Shown in pieces: positions 18,804 to 30,600 of a stretch of 64,000 nt of DNA. How positions within the stretch are numbered: position 1 is the stretch's first letter; the number at the start of each line of letters is the position of its first letter. A program made the translations under genes and the position numbers. A model generated the notes under the pieces. It was given only the letters and a program-made list of their open reading frames with translations, was not told the origin of the DNA and did not search any database. Origin of the DNA: Elysia chlorotica (lineage: Eukaryota > Mollusca > Gastropoda > Plakobranchidae); contig RQTK01000317.1 in the NCBI GenBank assembly GCA_003991915.1, positions 193,077-257,076 on the forward strand, written 5' to 3'.

Positions 18804-19209
18804 TGAAATCCAGAAATGAAAACCATCCATTTTCAAGGTGCTAAGGATAAGAGTGGTAGGTTCAAAACCTATTTGAAAGTCGACCAAACTTGTACCAAGT
18901 ACCATCTAGATCTAACATTTAATCTAGCTAGAGCCATATATCTCAATTCGACCGGTCTGTAGTCTATGAATGCTATAGTTCTACCTTAGTGGGCTACTGA
19001 GATTGTAGCATGAAGCAAGTAATTAGTGTCACTTCTTAATGCTAGAGCTAGATCTATATAATATATAATTGTGGTAATTTTTTGTAGATATCTGTCCAAA
19101 CAAGTTTGTTTGAGTTGTTTTTAACTTGGTCACAGTAAGTGCCTTTGTTGTTGTTTTTAACTTAGTCAGAATTGGCGCCTTTGTTGTTGTTCTTAACTTC
19201 ATGTGCCTT

Positions 19210-19510
19210 CCGAATAAGTACCTGTTTTATCGAACCACCAAAATGAAAAACAAAAGATTTTTCTCTTTCTAACGCTCCCCCCCTCCCAAAAAAAAAAAAA
19301 CAAAAAAAAAACACAAAAAAACAACAACAAAACTGTGTGAGAGAGAGAAAAAGAGAACACACACACACACACATGTGACCACTCTTTCTTTCCAGTCTCC
19401 ACTGCCCTTTCAGTCACTAGTGTGTATTCAGATTTACTTTCAGTTTCGGGGACATGGGTAATTCCCAGAAAACTAGAACAGACTCAGCTGCTCTGCATGC
19501 ACGGACATCT
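19210..19510 (-). repeat. interspersed repeat, inverted copy at 49690-49910
   Basis: Shares with the reverse complement of 49690-49910 the blocks TTATCGAACCA, ATGAAAAACAAAA, ACTGTGTGAGAGAGAGA and CTTTCAGTTTCGGGGACATG. The A-rich and CA runs inside are simple-sequence expansions. Confidence 0.6.
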
Positions 19511-20075
19511 GCTCCCTTCTCCTCTCATGCTTTCCTATGAAAAACACTCGATTTTTCCTTGTCAATGAAAGCACACACTGCATAGAATGATAAATCTATA
19601 CGGTGCCAATGAAAAATTGAGGCCGCAAAAAAAATTCGGAATGCTTAAAAAAAGATTAGAAAATCGGGTAAGGACGAATTGTTGGGGAACAATTGGAATG
19701 ATTCCGATTTAATCGGAATGAATGGCAGGTCTGAAGCAATGGGTATCTCTATCTCTTGTGATAGCGCCTATGTGAAACTTGAAAATTACAACAATGACTT
19801 AAAAATTAGTAGAATCAAGAGAGGAAGAAAATGTGTGCACAGATCCCATGTGTCAGGAAGTTAAACTTAACAACCCACACAAAGGACCAATACCTATGAA
19901 CTGTATCTTGACTGTCCTCTTGCGTCTGGAAGGTTTCTGAGGGCACCAATTATAAAGCTCAAACTAAACAGCACTCACCTGTAGACCACTGAGAAAGAAG
20001 AGAACGTGTCAACATGGAATCGTGAGTTATCTTGCCGAGATATGGCACTTCACTTACCTTTCAGAGATTTTATGC

Positions 20076-20242
20076 TCATTCATCGATTTTAGTGTCACCT
20101 TCTGAAAGTGGTGGTCCATGATGACAGGAAGACTCTTCATTGACATCCTTCCCATTCGTATTCACAGAATCACCCGTCTCGTCGATCTGCATTGGGCTAC
20201 TCTCCCGTGTTTTCTCCTCTTTCTCAACCTCATCTCCTGCCT
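20076..20242 (-). CDS. LUC7L3: probable terminal coding exon of LUC7L3
   Basis: After an acceptor (CTCTACCAG, minus strand) one frame is open and acidic: GDEVEKEEKTRESSP, MQIDETGDSVNTNGKDV, ending EGDTKIDE and stop (20076-20078). LUC7L3 proteins end in a similar Ser/Glu/Asp-rich tail. The open frame needs a preceding exon that leaves one base, but exon 8 (24572-24876) leaves two, so at least one more exon or a different splice site is needed. The frame fits the position and character, but the joining is unresolved. Confidence 0.6.
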
Positions 20243-21629
20243 CTGGTAGAGAAATAGATATAATAATCGTTGACTAGACGTATGCCGCATGCAAGAGTGA
20301 AATTTCAAAAACTCTTATTTCCAGTGGCAAAACGTCCAAGTCAGCACTACATAGGTTATATTCTGAGAAAGGAAAAACTTATATTCTGAGAAAGGAAAAA
20401 CTCAACAAAAATATGATTAACACACTGATTGTCTTTTGATCACTCATAAGTAACTTTCATTTTGACATAAATCTTTAATGGCAGCTAATTTTTAATTTTT
20501 TATTTTTTTTTTATTTTAGGGCTTTGAAAATGTGTACCTAAAAAATTTGGAAGTTAACACGACTCTTAATTATTACGACCATCAATTTTGCTTAAACCTA
20601 AATTTTCTCTTGGAGCAATATCAGCTGCCACTTGTAATTTTTGGAACCAAAAAAAAGAAATTTCATATGTTGAAATACCACTGCTTTTTGTACAGAAAAA
20701 ATTAAATGTATTATCTTGATGGTTGCATGTCTCCAAGTCCAAAGAGGTTCAGAGGAGTGTAGATAATGAATTTAGTAAAATTAATTAAATAAAGGGCCAC
20801 TAGTGGTGAATCTAAAATGAAATAAGGTTCATGTGTGCACAAATTGTTAAACAGTTTTTAAAAGCTGAGAGATTTAATGCAGAAAAAAATATTAGATTTA
20901 ATTAATACCATGGTGATACATGTGTATGAAAGGAGACTTTCTTTCTGCAAACCTTGTTACCATGGTATCTGTCATTGCTAAAGATATATACAGTTGACTG
21001 TTAGTGAGCCTTATCAATCGAAGAGAAAACACTGATTTCTAATTGCAAGTGTTCAGTAATGGATTTATGTCTCACTAGCCGATCTTGAATCTTGAATCTT
21101 GAGTCGAAAATCTAGATCTAGATCTAGATACTTATGATATCAAATGATCTTCCTGTAGACAAACTGTGAAACATACGAATGCTTGTCAGTGCTACATGAA
21201 AAAGCCTTGAGAATGTCTTGAAATTTAATTCCCGATTAGATTCGAAAGAAAAAACAAAGTTTTAAGTATCTGCCTACTTGTTTCATGTCAACGATCAACA
21301 CTAGAAACCCCTGCTTCCTCCCTAGTTCTTGTTGCTACTAGTTTTTACAATCACTACACTGTACTTTCAGTTTCGTTTTCATCGTGATTTTGACTGGTGC
21401 ATTGAACATTCTACTGAATCCAAGAGAATGGCTGTGGGGTTTATAAACGAAGCCAATATAATCTATTTAAAAAATTTGAAGGCATAATTATGATGGCGAG
21501 AAATGAATTTTTACTCAAAAAACCTTTAGTATACACCACCTAAGAACCCACCCCTCGGGAGACAAGAAAGGGTTATTAAGCGGACGGGTTCCCTTAGACA
21601 TCCGCGCCTCTGTGAGAAAGGAAGAAAGA

Positions 21630-21696
<67 letters not shown>

Positions 21697-24600
21697 TTTT
21701 CTGTCACGACTACGCGAGCGTCTTCGGTCTCGATTTCTAGAACCACTGCGTCTTCTTATATCTCTGCCCTTTTCTTTTTCCCTTTCTCGGTCACGCTCTT
21801 TCTTCCTCCTCTCCTCCCTTTCTAGCTGTCTCTCTTTTTCTCTCTCCTCTCTTTCCAGTTTGAGCTTTGTCTCTGTTGCTTCTCGTGCCTCTATTTCATC
21901 CCTCACCTTTTTCTGGGGAAAAAATAGCATTCATTGTCATACAATTGTAAGTATGACTCTTCTCTTTTTACAGCAAGCTAAAATATTCTACAAGAAATGT
22001 TACAGAGTTATATGTCACAAAAGGGACATTTTTAAAATGCAAAAAATAAAACTCTCAAGAACTTGAATATAAAAGATCAGTTTTATATATGGGGACATAC
22101 AACTAATATCACACATTCAAAAACATATTTCAATAGCTTCAGAAGAAGAATTGCAATTGTACGCACCTTGCGCCTTTCAATCTCCACTCTGACCTGGGCG
22201 TATCCGGCATGCTGTTTACCCATCAAGTGCTCATCCTGACGCTGAGGGGCGTCTCCAACGATGAGAAAGGCTCCACACACATCGCAGACCTCCATTTGCT
22301 TGATCATCGGTGACTCCTCCTGACCAGGTTGCTAAATTGTGTTACATTTAAAGTTACATAAATTAAATGGGAATTCATGCATGAAATGAAAGACAATATT
22401 TGTCTGACTTAAAAAGAAATAGGGTCAATATATTTTGAAGCAAAATTTTCAGTCCTTTTGTCTGCAGTTTTCAATTTACGAAAATTATAATAATTTTTTT
22501 CAATCATGTTTAGCAAACTGTGTTGATGATCCATGTTTGACATTTTAGGCACTCTATGAAGAACTTGATAGTGGTGAACATGAAATCCTAATCCTTTGTT
22601 CCAGATCCTGCATATTTAAAGCACGTTGCAGTGAAGCACAATTATACTGTGTATACTGTAAGTGATGTGATCAATAAGTCTTGTGTCAACGTACATTAAT
22701 ATTAACTTTTTCCTCTCACCTTCTCCAAGTCCTGCCTTTCCTCCTTTAACTGATCCACGAGCTTCATCACTCCCTGAGCTTCCTCTACCTTTCCTTGGCA
22801 GCCTAAATCTTCCGCCTAGATGCGCATATGTGAAAAAAGTTTAAGACTAGTATATATATGAAAGAAAACAGACTGAATCTCTCAGCATTTACTTGAAAAG
22901 GTATAATATAAAACTTATGAAACTCAGACCTTCTCAAATTGCCGACACAACATGCTGATTATAACATCTTTGGTTAACTTCAATGTGAAAAAACGTTTGA
23001 CAATAAAATGACACGCATTTTATATTAACATTATATTTCATAGAAAATACGCCAGAAACAACAAATTTTGAAAATAAATTCGTTTTCTTATTCCTGTATA
23101 AAATTCAAGTTAACTATTGGTGTCAACATTTTGCAGGTGTGCTCTACTTACCATCGTCAAAATTATATTCCACGAAATTTCTTAGAACTTTTGTTAAACA
23201 TAGCTTCCAGAATAGTCAAACAACGATAAAAATCCACTTCATGATTTTATGATGTTAGCACATTGGCTGCAAATGTGAAAAGTGTGTTTTGGCCCCTTTG
23301 TCTGTTTTCTGCCCTAGATCACAATTCATACATATAGAATAAAAATGTTTATTAATTATACACCTAACTATACGACTTAAATATTTATGACTGAGCAACG
23401 TCACTTGAATTTGGAGTAAAAAATATTAGAAGTGAGACAAGTTTTGAGTGTCTTAATTCCCAACAACAAGTAATCATGCAAGAAGCTGAAAAACAACCAA
23501 GTGCTCTACTAGTTTGAATACTACTAGTACTACTACTATCACTGGGGATGTACAATTACAAATGCTGCCTTTAATTCTATGGCATTACTGCAACCAAAAT
23601 GGGTTACCAACAAACTTACAAACTGTCTTAGCAAGACTCTGACTTGGTGTATCAGATATAAATTGGCACAAATTCAGATATTCTGCACACATTTCACTGC
23701 ATATGTGTCCAGAATGTATGTAACTTAGAAAAAGAAGCTGAATTCAGCGTTTTAATGATCTTTAAAGCAAACCAGGATCTTCGAACCATTCATCCCTCCC
23801 ATATACTTTTCAAATGGAAATAGATGTAGATTAAGTGTGCTAATGTCAAACAGCTATCTTTATCAAAATATTGCCATCTATTTTCAGCATCTGTTGAAAC
23901 TAAGAAAACCATTGATCAGATTATATATAATTATATGCCAGTCCTTTGTATGATGAAGCTTTGTTTCTCATTTCGTTATTATCCTGATAAAATGATTTGT
24001 TATTTTGGGTGCATTATATTCTCCCTGATCTGTGTTTGATTATTTTTATTATATTAAGATCAAATCATCAAGTTCGCTTCGACTTAAAACTACCAGTACT
24101 AATAATCAAATTGTAAAATTGTTTTTCACTAAAAGTTATGAAGTATCAAAAGCTTAAAAAACTGGGTGAAAGAATGAGAAAGGCTAAGAGAGCTAATTGA
24201 AAGTGAAGTTACCATTATTTCACTTTTTTCTTTCACACTGTAAAATCTTAATTTGTGTCATGTTTGTATAGGGTGAGAAGCCCAAAGATCCAAGAAATGT
24301 CAACCAATCAATCTCAATCTGTCTTTCTCTATTTCCCCCCATCCTTTTTCACTCTTTCCCTCCTCTCTGTGAGCACTGACATGCAATAAGTAGATGGCCC
24401 TTATCCCAAAACAAAACCTTTAGCTCTAGATAGTTCACATATTGCTATCAAAGTAATCTACCTCCTTTAAGTCCTAATTGGTCCTTGTTGGCCTTTCTTT
24501 ACTTACATCTCTATCATTCAAATTAATGAACAAAGCATAATCTCCTACTAAACGTGCTACAAGTATGTTACCTGTCCCTGTCTCTGCTCCTGCTCCTCTG

Positions 24601-27600
24601 TCCCCTCCTACGATCCCTGCTTGTGCTTCGACGTCTCCTTCGATCTCGACTGCTGGACCTTTTTCTGTCACGACTACGCGAGCGTCTTCGGTCTCGATTT
24701 CTAGAACCACTGCGTCTTCTTATATCTCTGCCCTTTTCTTTTTCCCTTTCTCGGTCACGCTCTTTCTTCCTCCTCTCCTCCCTTTCTAGCTGTCTCTCTT
24801 TTTCTCTCTCCTCTCTTTCCAGTTTGAGCTTTGTCTCTGTTGCTTCTCGGGCCTCTATTTCATCCCTCACCTTTTTCTGGGGAAAAAATAGCATTCATTG
24901 TCATACAATTGTAAGTATGACTCTTCTCTTTTTACAGCAAGCTAAAATATTCTACAAGAAATGTTACAGAGTTATATGTCACAAAAGGGACATTTTTAAA
25001 ATGCAAAAAATAAAACTCTCAAGAACTTGAATATAAAAGATCAGTTTTATATATGGGGACATACAACTAATATCACACATTCAAAAACATATTTCAATAG
25101 CTTCAGAAGAAGAATTGCAATTGTACGCACCTTGCGCCTTTCAATCTCCACTCTGACCTGGGCGTATCCGGCATGCTGTTTACCCATCAAGTGCTCATCC
25201 TGACGCTGAGGGGCGTCTCCAACGATGAGAAAGGCTCCACACACATCGCAGACCTCCATTTGCTTGATCATCGGTGACTCCTCCTGACCAGGTTGCTAAA
25301 TTGTGTTACATTTAAAGTTACATAAATTAAATGGGAATTCATGCATGAAATGAAAGACAATATTTGTCTGACTTATAAAGAAATAGGGTCAATATATTTT
25401 GAAGCAGAATTTTCAGTCCTTTTGTCTGCAGTTTTCAATTTACGAAAATTATAATACTCTTTTTCAATCATCTTTTTAGCAAACTGTGTTGATGATCCAT
25501 GTTTGATATTTTAGGCACTCTATGAAGAACTTGATAGTGGTGAACATGAAATCCTAATCCTTTGTTCCAGATCCTGCATATTTAAAGCATGTTGCAGTGA
25601 AGCACAATTATACTGTGTATACTGTAAATGATGTGATCAATAAGTCTTGTGTCAACGTACATTAATATTAATTTTTTCCTCTCACCTTCTCCAAGTCCTG
25701 CCTTTCCTCCTTCAACTGATCCACGAGCTTCATCACTCCCTGAGCTTCCTCTACCTTTCCTTGGCAGCCTAAATCTTCCGCCTAGATGCGCATATGTGAA
25801 AAAAGTTTAAGACTAGTATATATATGAAAGAAAACAGACTGAATCTCTCAGCATTTACTTGAAAAGGTATAATATAAAACTTATGAAACTCAGACCTTCT
25901 CAAATTGCCGACACAACATGCTGATTATAACATCTTTGGTTAACTTCAATGTGAAAAAACGTTTGACAATAAAATGACACGCATTTTATATTAACATTAT
26001 ATTTCATAGAAAAAACGCCAGAAACAACAAATTTTGAAAATAAATTCGTTTTCTTATTCCTGTATAAAATTCAAGTTAACTATTGGTGTCAACATTTTGC
26101 AGGTGTGCTCTACTTACCATCGTCAAAATTATATTCCACGGAATTTCTTAGAACTTTTGTTAACATAGCTTCCAGAATAGTCAAACCAACGATAAAAATC
26201 CACTTCATGATTTTATGATGTTAGCACATTGGCTGCAAATGTGAAAAGTGTGTTTTGGCCCCTTTGTCTGTTTTCTGCCCTAGATCACAATTCATACATA
26301 TAGAATAAAAATGTTTATTAATTTATACACCTAACTATACGACTTAAATATTTATGACTGAGCAACGTCACTTGAATTTGGAGAAAAAAATATTAGAAGT
26401 GAGACAAGTTTTGAGTGTCTTAATTCCCAACAACAAGAATGTCCTCTAATATCAGAGTAACAAGTATTATATTACAAGCTAAGCCTGAATTGTTATGCTC
26501 TGCGTGATTTACCTGTTCCACAAGTTCATTAATTTTTTCGGTCAACAATTTCACTTTGTCCTCTTGTTGATTATTTGTTCCTCCATTGATCTGAAAAGTT
26601 ATAACAACAAAAACAAATTACCGTAAGACACTAGAATTATCTAATAGTGCAATTACTACAGAGTGAACAAGTTATCCTGCTTTTTTTCTTACAAAATGTG
26701 GGCAGAATGTATAAAAGAAGAAAGAAGAAAAAAAAAATAAACAAAACAACTTTCTGCTTAGAGCCAATAAAAAAAACCCAGATATTTAACATTTAAACGT
26801 TGATTGATGTATGCAGGAAAGTTTCTTGAAGACATATGGTGAGATGAAATACTTTTACCTAGAGTAGCAATATCTTTTTTTATACTCATGACTTGTCCTG
26901 ATAACAGTATCCTGAAAATATGCCTTGATAATAAAGAAGTGACATCTTTAAACAGCTATATAACCCCATTTTTCGCCCAAATGGTCACTAGGAAATTAAA
27001 AGGTCTCTAAATTTAACAATTTAACATTACACGTAACATGTTTTTCACTTCTGCAAGAAAGAAACAAAAATAACTAACAGCCATTGAGCCCTGCTGGCTA
27101 TTCAGAGCAAGACGCTGGTGACCTCTGCGAATCCGCTTCTCCACATCAGTGACCAGACTTTGCAAAAATCGCATAAACTCTTCTTCATAGCCGCACCTCT
27201 CAAACTTTGCACTTTTTTCATACCTGAAACAAAATTAAAATGTTTCCCAAAGAGTTAAATTAAGCTTTTGTTTAAATTATCCTGCTAATAATAGTAATAC
27301 CCAGTATAATTTAAAAACAATATTAATGCTTTTACTGGATGAAAACTTTTTTTTGGTAGGTTTCATTCACACAATTCTAAAACAATGGAAGGGCTAAAAA
27401 AAAAAAGGCATTGAAATCCAATTTTCCTTTATTTATTGGACTTTGCTTATAGACTGTACCATTAAAGAGTGAAAAATGTGACATTGCTATTTTTTTTAAA
27501 TTGAGCCCTTTAATTGTTTTTATCCATTTGATACACTAGTAAAAATTAAACCAAGGACTATATGATATCACTTCAAAAGAGTATTGTCTTAATACTGGTA

Positions 27601-30600
27601 AAAATATTTAAAAAATACTTGCTCCTTATGGAAGTGAAGCTTTGGCTTAAATGCATCTTATTCTATCCAAAAATCAGAATCTGAGCCTAAAATAGACTCA
27701 AAAGATTTGCTAAGGTATTTATAAGAGTGTTGTGAAAATTGTTTCATGTGAGGTAAGATGAAGAAGGTAAAACTCACTCTTTCTTAAGGACATCATCATG
27801 AATTTTATTACAAGGACCTGTGGTGAAAAATAGAAAGTAATAATTGAATTTAGAAAATCATAACAAGCTTTTCATATAGTTTTCATAATACAGTGGACCT
27901 CAGATATAGCGAAGTAAGTGGACCAGCTTCAAAACTCAGTTAATTCCGAGGTTTCGTTATCGTTACAGGCAAGATAAACACAACATACTTGACTCTCTAA
28001 GAGTTTTAATTTGTAATGGTTTTTTTTTTCTTTTGCTATCTTTCTCCATTACTAAAAGTTTTAAAACAGCTTTCAACTTTCCCAAAGTGATTTTACATCC
28101 TCCATTAGCAAAAATTTGGTTTCAAACAAAAAACATGTGTCCGTGTTCAATGACTAAGAATTGGCGCTAATCTTAAGTTTGAGTGAATATTTTCAAAAGG
28201 AGCTGATGCTACTTCAGCATGCAATACTGGGAGTAGACTCAACTGAAATCAAAAAATATCTTTGATCGTCGGTGCATTATACCTGCGTCTGATTCAGGCT
28301 GGTGAGCGTGCTGTGAGGGTGGTGCAGGGAAGGCATTGGGATAACCGTTCGACTGACAGAAAATTCAGCCTATCTCCCGCAAACAGGCAGATAAGAACTC
28401 TAGCTTAGATTGCGTAGCAGGTAACAACAGTTGTCGCCCCTGTAACTATTACCCCTGCATTCAGAGCAATGCAGACATGCATACTTGCATGTTTTGAAAC
28501 AAATGCAAGATATCTTGGTGTAAGTTATAAAATAAATGGGCATAAAATTGAAGAAAAACTAATGCCTGATACCTTTTTTTTGTATTCGAAAATTTACTGC
28601 CTCATAAACTCATTATTCCATTGTTTAAAATAATGTTCCTTTAAGTGTAATGCGTTTATTTTATTTTTTTTTTTTTTAACAATCCCTATCCTGGGAAAGT
28701 AAACCATTAGTAGATCTAGATATCCATTTTTTTTACATTTCATTTGTATCTTTTAAGTTTAATTTCTGACATTGTTTTTTTTTTTTTTTCTGAACATAAC
28801 CCTGGTGTCTGTTGTTAAGTTACCCAAGGTTGAAACTTTTTATTTTTTGAACGTATATTAGGGTTATTAATATCACCTCTGTTTACTTATTGGTCACAAT
28901 TTATGTACCCATTTGAGCTGCCAACATTCGCATTTGAATATTTAGTGACGTTGAATTATTATTTGAGCTCACTTTGTCACATTTGAATTTATTATGCCTG
29001 ATTCCAGTTCTTTATGTTCACATTTGTGCTGTAAAAACTAAGTACTTGCAATCAAAATCAATTTAATAACAAAGATGGTAAGATTGGCACAAGCCAGAAT
29101 CTAGGCTCGCGTGTATGTGCGAAGAGCGATTCCCCGCTGACCGGTGACCTTTGATCCTGGCATCACATGCTTCGGCTGGCATCTCGTGTTGCTTGGGCAA
29201 GTTATACCAGGATCGACAACTTTGATATTCTTACTGATACTGTCGACCCACGCTTGGTTAGCTTGGTGTAGCCGTACACTTAGATGAGGATGCATGCAAG
29301 GATGGTGACAAAAATTTTAAAGCATAGGAAAAACTGTAGTTGGACCCGCGAAATGGGGAATAATGCAAAATCGGGAAAACCCGCATAATCGGGAAGGATC
29401 TTGGGGGAACAATTTTTTCTATATAAAGTCATCGTGCACATCTTACATCAATAAGAACATATGACCCGTGAAATTCTTTCCTGGACTGGGTAAGATGTAA
29501 CAGTGTTAACAGGGGGGGGGGGGGGTGATAACCAATAGGGCCTACCTTTGCAAACAGCAATCTAAAATGTTAAAGTGTGCTAAATGACATGTTTTTCTTC
29601 CTGCTTTTCAGGTTTGCAAGTATTTTTTGTGCGGATTTTGTCCACATGAGCTCTTCACAAATACAAGAGCTGATCTTGGTACGTCTCAATGTTAATTTAG
29701 CCTGTGTCAGGGTTTTTACAAGTCAATACAAAAATGTGAATATAAATTATAAATTTATAGATTCCTATGATGAAGAAACTTATGTTTGTGAAGAATTTGG
29801 ATGTTTATAGTGGATAAAATCTTACCATCTTTGTTATTAAATTGATTTTGATTGCAAGTACTTAGTTTTTACAGCACAAATGTGAACATAAAGAACTGGA
29901 ATCAGGCATAATACATTCAAATGTGACAAGTGAGCTCAAATAATAATTCAACGTCACTAAATATTCAAATGCAAGGAAAGGCAAGTTTCAAGAAAGAGTT
30001 GCTAGTAGATTTTCAATCTGTTGGGTTCAACAAATCCTATTTTGTAAAAGTAAAATGGTCCCGAATCACCAGTTTTGATCAGAGCAGGAGTGCCATAATT
30101 TGGAAGTGAAAATCGTCCTCTTTAAAAGTATGGCTTTTCTACGAAAGGAAAGGGGCTGCTGGGATCCACTTTCGCTGCCCAGCGCCGGCATTTGCTGAAC
30201 TGCCCATTTAAATTACTGGATATATTTTCCCAGTTACGCATTATTATTTAAATCAGAGAGGATGGAAAGATCTTTTTTATTATGATACTGAGAAGCGTTT
30301 CTGCCTCAACAAGCATTTCTTTCGTAACTTTGGTATGTGCACTGTGCTTTTGTCAAAATTTAGTCAGAGCCGCCACCCTGAATTACCGAAAAAGAGGGAC
30401 ACTTTTACTAAAGATCTATCGTAGCGCTGAAACTTTCGCCTAAGGCGAAACTAACGACCGTCGGAAATTTTTTTTGGAAAATTAAGCTCCAATCAAGCAA
30501 TTTTAGAGTCAATTTTGCTATTTTTTTCCTTCCAAATTATATGATTTTTCTTAATGCTAAAATATTTTTAATCTATACAATTACAAGTAACATGTTTCAC

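Larger units (their letters stand above)
14290..20075. other. intergenic region, no host gene recognised
   Basis: AT-rich sequence holding a copy of the 2.6 kb repeat family (14432-14590), a minisatellite (17370-17950), a 58-bp tandem duplication (18688-18803) and two interspersed repeats with inverted copies near 50 kb. Open frames up to 136 codons (for example 14458-14868) show no recognisable domain and overlap repeats. The right end must include the 3' UTR of LUC7L3. Confidence 0.5.

Noticed and set aside
24474..25030. Overlapping open frames around LUC7L3 exon 8 (plus-strand 24554-25030; minus-strand 24474-24710 in another frame)
   Set aside because: Shadows of the RS-domain exon. The low-complexity RS/RD codons keep other frames open.
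27890..27975. Possible pogo/Tigger-like terminus (CAGTGGACCTCAGATATAGC)
   Set aside because: Only one end is visible and no inverted partner or TA duplication could be found nearby.
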